A DNA stretch of 64,000 bases. Origin: Microvirga lotononidis. GTDB lineage: Bacteria > Pseudomonadota > Alphaproteobacteria > Rhizobiales > Beijerinckiaceae. The stretch covers positions 3,174,001 to 3,238,000 of the forward strand of contig NZ_CP141048.1 in NCBI RefSeq assembly GCF_034627025.1. Reading direction: 5' to 3'. Each line of letters opens with the position of its first letter. The first letter of the stretch is position 1. The notes beneath the pieces are model-generated. The model was not told where the DNA came from and did no database searches. It worked only from the letters and a program-made list of their open reading frames with translations. A program made the translations under genes and the position numbers. Shown here one piece after another: positions 1-9,228 of the stretch.

Positions 1-259
1 CCTCCCATTCCGCGCGCTCGGGCAGATAGAAGACGAGCAGGTTGTCCTGGGTCGGAGCACGCCCGGCCGTGTGGTCGCGATGCTGCGTGAACTCGAGATG
101 CCAGGGTGCCTGCGGATGGCCGAGCATCCGGCCATCGAAGCCGTCATGGTCGTCGAAAGCGGCGATGATCTCCAGGCCCAGGCCGTCACGGTAGAAGCGC
201 ACGACGTCGTCGAGCCGATCCGTCGGCCGTGCAACCCGCAGCGTGCTGCCCTTCTTCAT
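1..259 (-). CDS. VOC (glyoxalase/bleomycin-resistance) family protein, partial
   Basis: Only the first 86 residues lie in the window; the gene runs off the left edge. The start MKKGSTLRVARP followed by a segment reading FYRDGLGLEII is the usual first beta-alpha-beta module of the vicinal oxygen chelate fold, in which small metal-binding enzymes act on varied substrates. The stretch APWHLEFTQH contains a candidate His/Glu metal ligand. The ATG at 259 is the first start after an in-frame stop, 16 bases after the end of the small upstream gene, so the two are probably co-transcribed. The substrate cannot be predicted. Confidence 0.72.
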   Translation of the reverse strand, partial: MKKGSTLRVARPTDRLDDVVRFYRDGLGLEIIAAFDDHDGFDGRMLGHPQAPWHLEFTQHRDHTAGRAPTQDNLLVFYLPERAEWE

Positions 260-275
260 GGACGAGCCGATGACC

Positions 276-539
276 TCAATGCTTCAGGGCGCCCACCATG
301 GAGAATGCGCCGCTGCGGATCTTGTCAGCGAGCGATGCTGCGTATTCCGCAACGGCATCCTCGCCATAGGTGGCGACGAGTTCGGTGAAGGCCGCGAAGA
401 GGGCGGCCTGCGCCATGCAATCGCCATCGAGCCCGTCGAGCTCGGCCTCGGCGAAGGCCTCGGTCACATAGCTCAGGGCCGCCTGCTTGAGGGCGCTGAG
501 TTCGGGCAGCTCGTCGAGAGGGACGTTGTTGTCGTTCAT
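276..539 (-). CDS. Small acidic hypothetical protein (87 aa)
   Basis: I do not recognise a named family. The protein is acidic, rich in Ala, Glu and Asp, and looks all-helical, with no signal peptide, membrane segment or metal motif. It reads MNDNNVPLDELPEL at the N-terminus. A purine-rich AGGGGC lies upstream of the ATG at 539. It sits directly upstream of the VOC-family gene on the same strand with a 16-base gap, so the pair is likely an operon. The plus-strand reading frames over this region have no ribosome site and look like shadows. Confidence 0.6.
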   Translation of the reverse strand: MNDNNVPLDELPELSALKQAALSYVTEAFAEAELDGLDGDCMAQAALFAAFTELVATYGEDAVAEYAASLADKIRSGAFSMVGALKH

Positions 540-705
540 GATCCAGGCCCCTTTGAGGGGCGGCGCGCGAGTTCGGTTGAATCATTTCTAGACGTCGCGC
601 CGACCCGCCGCCAGCATCACCTTGCAAGGAGGTTAACGCGAGAGGGGATTCTCCGAAAAATGTGGATAAGAGGCGTCGGTGCAACACTGGGCTCGTGCGC
701 GTTTC

Positions 706-725
706 CCTCCCCCTCAAGGGGGAGG
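706..725. terminator. Perfect 8-bp hairpin, terminator-like
   Basis: CCTCCCCC and GGGGGAGG pair around a TCAA loop, just beyond the stop of the minus-strand gene ending at 749. There is no clear T-run on either side, so it may be a palindromic repeat rather than an intrinsic terminator. Confidence 0.35.
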
Positions 726-748
726 AGAGTCCGTCGCGCCTCGCTCAA

Positions 749-1342
749 TTACCCGCCGTAGCGGCCGGTGATGTTGTGGGCGAGATGCTCGCCCTCGGTC
801 AGGAAACGGAAGGAAGCCTCCTGGGCCGACGGAGTGCAGACCCGGTAGGTGAGGGCGTAGGCCTGGTAGCCCTTGTTGTAGGCCCCGGCGAGGCGCTCGC
901 GCCGGCCGGGCGTCGTTCCTTCCGCCTCGAGCAGGACCTGCATGCGGCGGCTCCACTCGGCGCCGTCGGGGGCGCTGCAGAGAGGACGCAGCATGGCGAG
1001 CGACCCCATGATCTCGGCAAGCCGCAGCAATTCCTTCTCGTAGGGCGCGGGCGGCGGCTCGACCGCCGGAGCGGGCTCCGCCTGCTGCTGCGGCTGGGCG
1101 GCCGGCTTCTGCGTTTGCTGCGGCTGAGGACGGCGCTGCTGCTGCGGCGGCTGCTGCTGACGATATTGCGGCTGGGATTGGGGCACGGGCCGGTATTGCT
1201 GCTGCGGGACGGGCTGGCCCGGCTGCGGCCGTGGCGGAATGCCGAACAGCCGTTCGAAGAAGCTTTGAGCCGCTGCCGGCTGCGAGGCCGCCAGGAGCAG
1301 GGCGGGAAGGGCGAACAGAAGACCGCTGCGCCTCATGCGCAT
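749..1342 (-). CDS. TIGR02301-like exported protein
   Basis: A 197-residue protein with a clear Sec signal peptide (MRMRRSGLLFALPALLLAAS, cleavage probably after AAAQ). A low-complexity Pro/Gln-rich spacer of about 70 residues follows. The compact C-terminal half contains two cysteines (PLCSAP and YRVCTP) that could form a disulfide. The layout recalls the uncharacterised TIGR02301 family of Rhizobiales, expected in the periplasm. The start at 1342 was chosen because the signal peptide begins there; longer in-frame extensions have none. It overlaps the 3' end of the Nudix gene by 10 bases, which implies translational coupling. Confidence 0.65.
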   Translation of the reverse strand: MRMRRSGLLFALPALLLAASQPAAAQSFFERLFGIPPRPQPGQPVPQQQYRPVPQSQPQYRQQQPPQQQRRPQPQQTQKPAAQPQQQAEPAPAVEPPPAPYEKELLRLAEIMGSLAMLRPLCSAPDGAEWSRRMQVLLEAEGTTPGRRERLAGAYNKGYQAYALTYRVCTPSAQEASFRFLTEGEHLAHNITGRYGG

Positions 1343-1782
1343 GAATCCTCGCCTGCGAGCCTGAAGGCCTGCTTCAAAATCCCCGTGAGACCTGCCGTCA
1401 TCGGCAGATCGGCGATATCCCGTTCCGTGACCCAACGGATTTCCTTTGCTTCCGGACCTGTCTGGGGTTCGCCCGAAACCCAGCGGGCGGCGTGGGCGGC
1501 GATGACGACGTGATGCTTTATATGGCCTTTCTCGTCCCTTTCAATGAATTCGACCGGGGCGATCAGACCGATAAGCTTGGCCTCAACCCCGACCTCTTCG
1601 CGAAGTTCCCTTAAGGCAGCTTCTCCCAGAGTCTCGCCCGTCTCGACCAGGCCGCCGGGCAGGGAAAACAATCCTTCGCTGGGCGGCTTGCCGCGGGCGG
1701 CGAGGAGGATGCGCCCGTCCCGGATCACCGCCACGGAGGCGGCGAGGATCGGGCGAGAGGGATAGAGGCGGTCGGAGTTCAT
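1333..1782 (-). CDS. Nudix hydrolase
   Basis: A 149-residue protein with a complete Nudix box around residues 43-65, beginning GGLVETGE and ending RELREEVGV. It holds the glutamates that bind Mg2+ for hydrolysis of a nucleoside diphosphate linked to another group. Size and the N-terminal sequence (SVAVIRDGRILLAARG) suggest the ADP-ribose/NADH pyrophosphatase-like branch, but the substrate is not decidable. Its ATG overlaps the stop of the citrate synthase gene upstream (ATGA), and its 3' end overlaps the next gene, so the three genes form a tight operon. Confidence 0.88.
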   Translation of the reverse strand: MNSDRLYPSRPILAASVAVIRDGRILLAARGKPPSEGLFSLPGGLVETGETLGEAALRELREEVGVEAKLIGLIAPVEFIERDEKGHIKHHVVIAAHAARWVSGEPQTGPEAKEIRWVTERDIADLPMTAGLTGILKQAFRLAGEDSCA

Positions 1783-2912
1783 GGAGATGACGCCTGAGAC
1801 GCCGGCTGGTCCGCAGCCACATAGCGGGCGCGGGGCCGGATGAGGGCTGCCTGGCTGCGCTGCTCGACGGCATGGGCGAGCCATCCGGCCGTGCGCCCGA
1901 CGGCGAAGATCGTAAACGCCGCGCCGGTCGGCAGTCCATAGGCCCGCTCCATCATGACGAGAGCCACGTCGATACCGGGGCTGCCGCCGGAGGCGTCGGC
2001 CAGAGTCTTCCACGTCGTGGCGTCCGAGGCCAGGAGCGGCACGTTCTCCAGAAGGGCCTGGGCCCTGGGATCGCCCTCCGGGTAGAGGCGGTGCCGGAAG
2101 CCTGGGCGGGGAGCCCTCGCGGGATCCTCCAGGAAGGCCCTGACCCGCTCCGTCATGCCGCCATGATAGGGGCCGGCCAAGGTCACGAGGCCCGCGATGA
2201 CGGCGTTGCGGAGCGATGCGCCGGTCGACGCCGTGACCCGGACGGCGAAGGTGGACGAACTGAGTTCATGGTCGGCGCAGAGAACGAGAGCGCGCCGGAT
2301 GACGTCGGCCGCCTGCGGGGAGGCTTTCCAGGCACCGGCCAGATGTCGGTGGAGGGGCATTGTGCCCGGGTCGGCGCCGCTGGCGGCCGCCGCCGTCAGG
2401 CGCAGGATCGCCGCCACTTCGGCGGCCCGGGTTTCCTTGGGAGCCGGCTCCGACAGGACCCGAACCGCCCGCGTGACGAAATCATGGAGGCCAAAGGCCG
2501 GGCCGGTCAGAGGGCCGGGGATGCGGGAGGGATCGAGGAAGGCGTCCTCATGCATGGCGCCGACCAGCAGTTTGGCCACGTCCTCGAGGGTGGCGGTTCG
2601 GGCGAGGGCGATGGCGTCCTGCCCGCGATAGAAGAGGCGCCCGTCCTGGATCTGGGCGATGCCGGTTTCCAACACCGGCAGGCCCCAGTCGAGGGCGGTC
2701 GCCGCCGCGACGGCGGGGCGGCGGAAACGCGCCTTACGCGCCACCAGGGTCTCCACGTCGTCGACGGCGTAAAGCCGCTGGCGGGGATCGTGCGGCGACG
2801 AGAACGAGCGGATCAGGCCACGGCTCACATAGGCATAAAGGCTCGCCCGGCTGATGCCGAGGCGGGACGAGGCTTCGTCGGCCGATGCGAGATCGAGGGA
2901 TATGGTCTCCAT
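1779..2912 (-). CDS. Citrate synthase family protein with N-terminal helix-turn-helix
   Basis: A 377-residue protein. Residues about 12-33 (SSRLGISRASLYAYVSRGL) form a MerR/excisionase-like helix-turn-helix. The rest is a citrate synthase fold (acetyl-CoA plus oxaloacetate, or propionyl-CoA for methylcitrate synthase). Catalytic candidates are His250 in PYHGG, His274 in FRHRLY and Asp315 in GIDVAL. It is divergent from a second citrate synthase whose start is 76 bases away. The ATG at 2912 has no Shine-Dalgarno sequence in front of it and lies within an 8-bp tandem repeat, so the mRNA may be leaderless and the repeat could be its own operator. Its 3' end overlaps the Nudix start. Confidence 0.85.
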   Translation of the reverse strand: METISLDLASADEASSRLGISRASLYAYVSRGLIRSFSSPHDPRQRLYAVDDVETLVARKARFRRPAVAAATALDWGLPVLETGIAQIQDGRLFYRGQDAIALARTATLEDVAKLLVGAMHEDAFLDPSRIPGPLTGPAFGLHDFVTRAVRVLSEPAPKETRAAEVAAILRLTAAAASGADPGTMPLHRHLAGAWKASPQAADVIRRALVLCADHELSSSTFAVRVTASTGASLRNAVIAGLVTLAGPYHGGMTERVRAFLEDPARAPRPGFRHRLYPEGDPRAQALLENVPLLASDATTWKTLADASGGSPGIDVALVMMERAYGLPTGAAFTIFAVGRTAGWLAHAVEQRSQAALIRPRARYVAADQPASQASSP

Positions 2913-2926
2913 ATGTTGATATGTTG
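2911..2926. promoter_or_regulatory. 8-bp tandem repeat at divergent citrate synthase starts
   Basis: ATATGTTG occurs twice in direct tandem (2911-2918 and 2919-2926), overlapping the start codon of the HTH-containing citrate synthase in the 75-bp divergent region. It is a candidate binding site for that helix-turn-helix; this is inference from position only. Confidence 0.35.
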
Positions 2927-2987
2927 ATTCAAGATTGACGGTTGCGCAAGGCCGGCGTGAAGCTTCTTCCAACACAGGAGACAGCTC

Positions 2988-4055
2988 ATGAATATCGGAC
3001 TTGACGACGTCGTGGCGGCCGAGACCGCTCTCAGCCATGTGGACGGCGAGGCGGGGCGTCTGATCATCCGCGGAAACGACCTGGAAGAGCTTGCCGGCCG
3101 GGCGTCCTTCGAGGACGTGGTGGCGATGCTCTGGTCCGGCCTCGTCCCGGACGTCGCCGATCCGCGCGCGCTCCTGGGCAAGGCACGGGTGAGGGCGTAC
3201 CGGCATCTTGCCCCCCTGGCCGACCGGCTGAACGGCCTCACGCCGGTCGAGGGGATGCGGCTGCTGCTGGCGAGCCTGCCGGATGCTGAACAGGATCATC
3301 CCGCGCTCGCGGTCGGAGCCGCCGGGGTCGCGGCCGCCATGGCGGTGCGGGGTGCGCAGGGTCTCTCGCCGGTGGAGCCCGACGCCAAGGCAGGCCACGC
3401 GGCCGATATCCTGCGCATGATGCGCGACGCGCCCGTGGCGGCGGACGAGGCGCAGGGGCTCGACACCTATCTCGTGACGGTGATCGACCACGGGCTCAAC
3501 GCCTCGACCTTCACGGCGCGCGTGGTCGCCTCGACCCAGGCCGGCATCCTGTCCTCGGTCGTGGCCGGACTCTGCGCCCTGAAGGGGCCGCTCCATGGCG
3601 GCGCGCCCGGTCCCGTGCTCGACATGTTGGATTCGATCGGCTCCGTCGAGAATGCGGAAGCCTGGCTCGATGACGCCATGGCCCGGGGCGAGCGCCTCAT
3701 GGGCTTCGGCCACCGCATCTACCGGGTGCGTGACCCGCGAGCCGACGTGCTCATGGCCGCCGTCGGGCGGCTGAAGGGACGCAGCGACCGCATCGCCTTC
3801 GCCGAAGCGGTGGAAGTCACGGCCCTGAAGGTGCTGGAGCGCCGGAAGCCCGGGCGCCGGCTCGACACCAATGTGGAGTTCTATACGGCCATCCTGCTCG
3901 ACGCCCTGGGCGTCCCGCGCGAGGGCTTCACTCCTCTCTTCGCCGCCGGCCGCACGGCAGGCTGGGTGGCTCATGCCATCGAGCAGGAGAAGGTCGGCCG
4001 CATCATCCGGCCGCAATCGCGCTACGTCGGAGCTTGGCCCGCCGAGGCGGCGTGA
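2988..4055 (+). CDS. Citrate synthase/methylcitrate synthase family protein
   Basis: A 355-residue citrate synthase without the N-terminal HTH of its divergent neighbour. Visible motifs are PLHGG (His203), MGFGHRIYR (His242) and the C-terminal AAGRTAGWVAHAIEQ. At the position where well-studied enzymes have a catalytic Asp (VDFYS), this protein reads NVEFYTA, with Glu297. This may alter activity or mark a subfamily. It has a good ribosome site (AGGAG) 8 bases before the ATG. Whether it makes citrate, methylcitrate or another product cannot be told from sequence. Confidence 0.87.
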   Translation: MNIGLDDVVAAETALSHVDGEAGRLIIRGNDLEELAGRASFEDVVAMLWSGLVPDVADPRALLGKARVRAYRHLAPLADRLNGLTPVEGMRLLLASLPDAEQDHPALAVGAAGVAAAMAVRGAQGLSPVEPDAKAGHAADILRMMRDAPVAADEAQGLDTYLVTVIDHGLNASTFTARVVASTQAGILSSVVAGLCALKGPLHGGAPGPVLDMLDSIGSVENAEAWLDDAMARGERLMGFGHRIYRVRDPRADVLMAAVGRLKGRSDRIAFAEAVEVTALKVLERRKPGRRLDTNVEFYTAILLDALGVPREGFTPLFAAGRTAGWVAHAIEQEKVGRIIRPQSRYVGAWPAEAA

Positions 4056-4063
4056 GGCAAGCC

Positions 4064-4495
4064 CTACCGGTCGCTCTCCTCCGGCCGCCGCGCGAGGCAC
4101 GGGTCCAGGACGATGAAATCCGGGTTCGGGCGGCTGTAGCCGCCGGCGACGGTCACCACGTCGCCGACCTTCATGTCGTTGGTCTGGTAGGTGACGCAGA
4201 GCACCTTCGGGTCGGGCGCGGTGCCGCACAGGCCGAGATAGGCGAGGGTCCCGTCGAAATGCACGAGGGCGAGGGGACCCGTCACGCTGAAATCGACCCG
4301 GGTCTCACCGGTCCCACGATCCTTGGTGAGCGCCCGGACCTCATGGCATTGCGCCCGGTACGAGGGCTGCATGTCCGCGTCGGCGAAGGGATCCTTCTCG
4401 GGCGCTTCCTGGGCACGTGCATGCTGCATCGAGCCGAGAACCAGCACGGCCATGAACGCGGGCAGCAGGCTTCGCGTCGAGCGCAGTCGAAACAT
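4064..4495 (-). CDS. Exported hypothetical protein (143 aa)
   Basis: The start at 4495 is set by an AGGAGGG ribosome site 5 bases upstream and by the signal peptide that follows (MFRLRSTRSLLPAFMAVLVL, cleavage near ARAQ). The mature protein of about 115 residues carries four cysteines (AQCHEV, LGLCGT, KVLCVT, LDPCLA), probably paired in the periplasm. The middle part (VGDVVTVAGGY) has a beta-rich look. No family recognised. A two-hairpin repeat lies directly upstream, between this gene and the SDR gene. Confidence 0.65.
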   Translation of the reverse strand: MFRLRSTRSLLPAFMAVLVLGSMQHARAQEAPEKDPFADADMQPSYRAQCHEVRALTKDRGTGETRVDFSVTGPLALVHFDGTLAYLGLCGTAPDPKVLCVTYQTNDMKVGDVVTVAGGYSRPNPDFIVLDPCLARRPEESDR

Positions 4496-4506
4496 GCTCA
4501 CCCTCC

Positions 4507-4610
4507 TAGAGCATCGGACGTGCAATCGAACGCGCGCCCGATGCTTTCACCGTTTGGTTTGATGCATCTTTCCACGCAAAACCGGTTCCCACTTTTGCGT
4601 TCGATGCTTT
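4507..4610 (+). repeat. Two-hairpin dispersed repeat R1, copy A
   Basis: About 104 bp, starting TAGAGC and ending GATGCTT. The first arm is an imperfect inverted repeat opening AGCATCGG and closing CCGATGCT; the second is ACGCAAAA pairing with TTTTGCGT. The last 40 bases are almost identical to copy B at 6556-6658. The copy ends at the stop codon of the SDR gene. Confidence 0.8.
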
Positions 4611-5364
4611 AGACGTGCTGCCCGCCGTTGATGTGGAGTTCCGCGCCGGTCACGTAGGAGCTCGCATCCGTGCAGAGGAAATAGATCGCCTTGGCGACCT
4701 CGTCCGGGGTGCCGAGGCGGCGCATGGGCAATTGCTCGACGATCCTCTCCGTGCCGGGCGACAGGATCGAGGTGTCGATCTCGCCGGGAGAGATGGCATT
4801 CACGCGCACGCCCAGCGGCCCGAAATCGGCCGCCATCTCGCGGGTCAGCGCGGCGAGCGCCGCCTTCGACGTGGCATAGGCCGCGCCCGCGAAGGGATGG
4901 ACGCGGGAGCCCGCGATGGAGGTCACGTTCACCACCGAGCCCTTGGCCTTCGTGAGTTCGTCCTGCAGGCCGCGGGCCAGCATGATCGAGGCGAAGAAGT
5001 TCACCTGAAACACGCGCAGCCAATCCTCATGGGTCGTGTTGATGGCGTCGAGCCGGGAGCCGCCTTCTCCCTTCGGGGAGATGCCCGCGTTGTTCACCAG
5101 CGCATGCAGGCAGCCGCCCTCGGCGGCGAGCCGCTCCTTCACCTCGGCGATGGCGCGCAGGGTATCCTCCGCGTCGGCGAGATCGACCTGCAGGTGATCC
5201 TCCGGACCCATCTCCCAGGGGCAGTTCTCCGGAAAGCCGTGCCGCGAGCAGGTGATGACCCGCCACCCGGCCGCCGAGAAGCGTTTGACGGTCGCATGCC
5301 CGATCCCCCGGCTGGCGCCGGTGAGCAGCATGATGCGGCGGGAATTGGAGGGCGATGCGGACAT
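4609..5364 (-). CDS. SDR family oxidoreductase
   Basis: A 251-residue classical short-chain dehydrogenase/reductase. The NAD(P)-binding motif TGASRGIG is at residues 15-22, NNAG at 91-94, the catalytic Ser at about 149, and Tyr163 and Lys167 in AYATSK. The C-terminal VTGAELHINGGQHV is typical. A cytosolic oxidoreductase of unknown substrate; many such proteins are annotated as 3-oxoacyl-ACP reductase-like, which cannot be assumed here. Its stop codon lies in the end of repeat R1 copy A. It is on the same strand as pdxH (62-base gap), which suggests co-transcription. Confidence 0.88.
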   Translation of the reverse strand: MSASPSNSRRIMLLTGASRGIGHATVKRFSAAGWRVITCSRHGFPENCPWEMGPEDHLQVDLADAEDTLRAIAEVKERLAAEGGCLHALVNNAGISPKGEGGSRLDAINTTHEDWLRVFQVNFFASIMLARGLQDELTKAKGSVVNVTSIAGSRVHPFAGAAYATSKAALAALTREMAADFGPLGVRVNAISPGEIDTSILSPGTERIVEQLPMRRLGTPDEVAKAIYFLCTDASSYVTGAELHINGGQHV

Positions 5365-5425
5365 CTGGGCTTCTTTCTGAGAGGGGTCAGACCCCTATTC
5401 CAGTTTAGGGCTGAGGTCCATGGGA

Positions 5426-6034
5426 TCAGGGATACAGCCGCACCTTCCGCCAGCCGTCCCCGTCGCGGGTGAAGACGACCCGGTCGTGGAGGCGGAAGGG
5501 CTTGTCCTGCCAGAACTCGATCGACACCGGGGCGATGCGGAAGCCCGTCCAGTGGGGCGGGCGCGGCACCTCGCCGATGGCGTATTTGGCCGTGTTGAGC
5601 GCCACCGCCTTCTCGAGGGCGAAGCGGCTCTCCAGCGGGCGCGACTGCTGGCTCGCCCAGGCGCCGATGCGGCTGTCGCGGGGGCGGCTCTGGAAATAGG
5701 CATCCGCTTCCGCGTCGCTCACCAGGGTCACGGGCCCGCGGGCGCGCACCTGACGGCGCAGGCTCTTCCAGTGCAGGACGAGGGCCGCCTTCTTCTGGCC
5801 CAGGAGCTCGCGGCCCTTGTTGGATTCCGTGTTGGTGTAGAACACGAAGCCGTCCTCGTCGAAGCCCTTCAGCAGCACCATGCGGACGTTCGGCAGCCCG
5901 GTCTCGTCCACGGTCGCGAGCGCCATGGCGTTGGGGTCGTTCGGCTCCGAGGCCTCGGCTTCCGCCAGCCAGGTCCTGAAGAGGGCGAAGGGCTCTTCCG
6001 ATTCAGTGAAGTCACCGGATGTTAACGGGTTCAA
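5426..6034 (-). CDS. pdxH: Pyridoxamine 5'-phosphate oxidase
   Basis: 202 residues, the usual length for PdxH, the FMN enzyme that oxidises pyridoxamine or pyridoxine 5'-phosphate to pyridoxal 5'-phosphate. Family hallmarks: [20 protein letters not shown] (FMN binding), [23 protein letters not shown], and the C-terminal [12 protein letters not shown] and RVRLYP-type ending (here KVRLYP). The gene is divergent from the surface lipoprotein gene. In related genomes it heads the block running to fabI and aroC, which fits the layout here. Confidence 0.95.
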   Translation of the reverse strand: MNPLTSGDFTESEEPFALFRTWLAEAEASEPNDPNAMALATVDETGLPNVRMVLLKGFDEDGFVFYTNTESNKGRELLGQKKAALVLHWKSLRRQVRARGPVTLVSDAEADAYFQSRPRDSRIGAWASQQSRPLESRFALEKAVALNTAKYAIGEVPRPPHWTGFRIAPVSIEFWQDKPFRLHDRVVFTRDGDGWRKVRLYP

Positions 6035-6132
6035 TGGTTATCTCGTGCTGTGACTTTTGGTTCTGGGGGATCCGACGCGTGACGTGGATCAATGCGCGCC
6101 GTTATAGATCAGATGTTGTCCGGAGCGAAGCC

Positions 6133-6558
6133 ATGAAGCTGTTGGTCGTCGGCCTTTTGGCCCTGTCCACGAGCGCATGCAGCTTCTCCTTCGGCCTTTC
6201 CGCTCTCGATGACGAGGAGCCGAAATCCACCGGCACCGTCACGGCGCGGGCGGACACCCCCCTGTCCGCCGATCTCGACCAGGAGGATTGGCGTCGGGCC
6301 AAGGCGGCGCTCGCCGTCGCCCTCGATCCGCAGGGCCCCGGCACCCAGGTGTCCTGGGACAATCCCGCCACCAGCATGAAAGGCACCTTCACGCCCATGG
6401 GCGCGCCTTTCGTGAAGAACGACGAGATTTGCCGCAGCTTCTCGGCCCATCTGAGCGGTCCCTCGGCTTCCTCCCTGCACGGCACCGCCTGCCGGCCCTC
6501 CGGGGGCGACTGGGCGATCAAGGACATCAAGCCCCTCAAAGCCCCGGCCAAGGCCTAG
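6133..6558 (+). CDS. RT0821/Lpp0805-type surface lipoprotein
   Basis: 141 residues. The signal MKLLVVGLLALSTSAC ends in a lipobox-like TSAC, so it is probably a lipoprotein anchored at Cys16. The C-terminal domain (WRRAKAALAVALDPQG, VSWDNPATSMKGTF, CRSFSAHL, GTACRPSGGDWAI) matches the pattern of the RT0821/Lpp0805 (17-kDa antigen-like) surface protein family. The start at 6133 fits the signal peptide; the longer upstream frame does not. A TATAGA -10-like box lies at about 6105. The stop codon is the first triplet of repeat R1 copy B. Confidence 0.8.
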   Translation: MKLLVVGLLALSTSACSFSFGLSALDDEEPKSTGTVTARADTPLSADLDQEDWRRAKAALAVALDPQGPGTQVSWDNPATSMKGTFTPMGAPFVKNDEICRSFSAHLSGPSASSLHGTACRPSGGDWAIKDIKPLKAPAKA

Positions 6559-6658
6559 AGCCTCGGACGTGACATCGAACTCACGTCCGAAGCTCTCACG
6601 GATGGATTTGACGCATCTTTCCACGCAAAACCGGTTCCCACTTTTGCGTTCGATGCTT
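6556..6658 (+). repeat. Two-hairpin dispersed repeat R1, copy B
   Basis: Same orientation as copy A. First hairpin: TCGGACGTG pairs perfectly with CACGTCCGA, flanked by AGC and GCT. Second hairpin: ACGCAAAA with TTTTGCGT around a CCGGTTCCC-containing loop. The first hairpin differs in sequence from copy A but keeps pairing, so structure seems to be conserved. Confidence 0.8.
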
Positions 6659-6697
6659 GTCTTATGATTTTCCTGTCCTGATCGAGCAAGATGAGGA

Positions 6698-6730
6698 CAC
6701 CGCCAGCGAGTCGCGAGCTCGCTGGCGGTG
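6698..6730. terminator. Perfect 13-bp hairpin upstream of IS element
   Basis: CACCGCCAGCGAG and CTCGCTGGCGGTG pair around a 7-base loop. No T-run follows. It may terminate the lipoprotein transcript or belong to the non-coding end of the IS110 element. Confidence 0.4.
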
Positions 6731-6769
6731 GGAGGGGACGGGTCGTTCCGATGCAGACCGGTGCGGGTC

Positions 6770-7831
<1,062 letters not shown>

Positions 7832-7931
7832 TTACGGGCAATGGCGTTGCAAAGGCGCAACACTTCGACCATATGACCGTCAAACCCGTTGAGCTTTCAG
7901 GCTCTCACTCCGACGGTTCATGGAATCCACA

Positions 7932-8879
7932 ATGCGAAACCCCTACGACGTTCTAGGCGTATCCCGCTCGGCGAGCGAAGCGGAGATCAAGAAGGCGTTC
8001 CGCAAGCTCGCCAAGACCTATCATCCCGACAGCAACAAGGACGACCCCAAGGCGAAGGACAAGTTCGCCGAGGCGAACGCCGCCTACGAGATCCTCGGCG
8101 ATTCCGGAAAGCGCGCCCAGTTCGACCGCGGCGAGATCGACGCCGAGGGCAAGCCGCGCTTCCAGGGGTTCGAGGGCTTTGGCGGCGGGCGCGGCGGGGC
8201 GCGGCCGGAGGATTTTTCCGGCTTCAGCGGCTTTTCCGGCTTCGGCGGGGGCTCCCGCCGTTCGAGCCGGAGCCAATTCGGCGCCGATCTCGGCGAGGAT
8301 GTCTTCTCCCAGTTCTTCGCCGATGCCTTCCGCTCGAGCGCCGAGTCTCCGCGCCAGAGCCGCGGGCGCGCCCAGAAGGGCGAGGACGTGGCCGCCACCC
8401 TGACCGTGACCCTGGAGGAAGTGGCCCAGGAAGCCAAGAAGCGCATCAAGCTCTCGACAGGCCGCGACGTGGACGTGGTCATCCCCAAGGGCGTGAGCAA
8501 CGGCCAGGTGATCCGCCTGCGCGGCCTGGGGCAGGGCGCTCCCGGGATCGATCCCGGCGATGCGCTGCTCACGATCGACTTCGCGCCTCACGAGCGCTTC
8601 ACGCCGGAGGGCTCGGACCTGCGCCTGCGGCTTCCGGTCGAAATCGAGGAGGCGATCCTCGGCGGCCCCGTGCGGGTGCCGACCCTGACCGGCTCGGTGG
8701 AGATGAAGATCCCGCCCATGACCAATTCCGGCCGCACCTTCCGCCTGCGCGGCAAGGGCCTGCCCACCAAGTCCGGCCACGGCGACCTCTTCGTGACCAC
8801 GGAGATCAGGCTGCCCGAGGTCGTGGACGAGGAGCTGATGGAATACGCCCGCAAGCGCCGCTCGGCGAATGCGAAGTAG
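7932..8879 (+). CDS. DnaJ-like co-chaperone (CbpA type, no zinc finger)
   Basis: 315 residues. J domain at the N-terminus ([20 protein letters not shown], with the HPD triad in TYHPDSN), a Gly/Phe-rich linker (about residues 78-115) and a C-terminal substrate-binding domain ([26 protein letters not shown]). It lacks the CxxCxGxG zinc-finger repeats of DnaJ proper, as in CbpA. It should stimulate DnaK ATPase. An upstream in-frame ATG at 7920 is possible, but the family starts at MRNPYD. The IS110 insertion lies about 100 bases upstream and may have cut its original promoter region. Confidence 0.88.
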   Translation: MRNPYDVLGVSRSASEAEIKKAFRKLAKTYHPDSNKDDPKAKDKFAEANAAYEILGDSGKRAQFDRGEIDAEGKPRFQGFEGFGGGRGGARPEDFSGFSGFSGFGGGSRRSSRSQFGADLGEDVFSQFFADAFRSSAESPRQSRGRAQKGEDVAATLTVTLEEVAQEAKKRIKLSTGRDVDVVIPKGVSNGQVIRLRGLGQGAPGIDPGDALLTIDFAPHERFTPEGSDLRLRLPVEIEEAILGGPVRVPTLTGSVEMKIPPMTNSGRTFRLRGKGLPTKSGHGDLFVTTEIRLPEVVDEELMEYARKRRSANAK

Positions 8880-8888
8880 GGACCTCGG

Positions 8889-9103
8889 TGTCATCCCCGG
8901 CGCACGCAGTGCGGGAAGAGGATCCAGGGCGCGGAGCGTAAGGGCGGATTCCCTTCCCCTCCGCTGCGCGTCCTTCCGGGAATGACATCCACCCCGTCAT
9001 GGCCTCCCCGGACTTGCTCCGGGGACCAGTGCCGGCCATCCCGATCCGGTGAAGCGCCGCGCCCTAATCAATCGAGATCACCGGCACAGGGCCGGTGATG
9101 ACG
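8889..9103 (+). repeat. Dispersed repeat R2, copy 1
   Basis: About 215 bp filling most of the gap between the dnaJ-like gene and fabI. It opens with TGTCATCCCCGG, contains TTCCCTTCCCCT and TTCCGGGAATGACA, and ends with CACCGGCACAGGGCCGGTGA, an inverted repeat. It is largely the same as 12767-12980 in the same orientation. Nothing else is visible in the 8880-9228 gap. Confidence 0.8.
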
Positions 9104-9228
9104 TGGAGAGAATGGCTCAAGAACGGCCGGATCGCCTCAAGCTGGCTCAAGAGGTCTTCCCCCCCGCCGCCGTGTCGGCTAAAGAGGCCGTTCTTTCTTG
9201 ACCTGTCCAGTGACGATCTAGGTGAATC

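Noticed and set aside
1779..4229. An 816-codon minus-strand frame covering both citrate synthases
   Set aside because: Only its last 377 codons are protein-like; the rest is antisense to the second citrate synthase, a common high-GC artefact.
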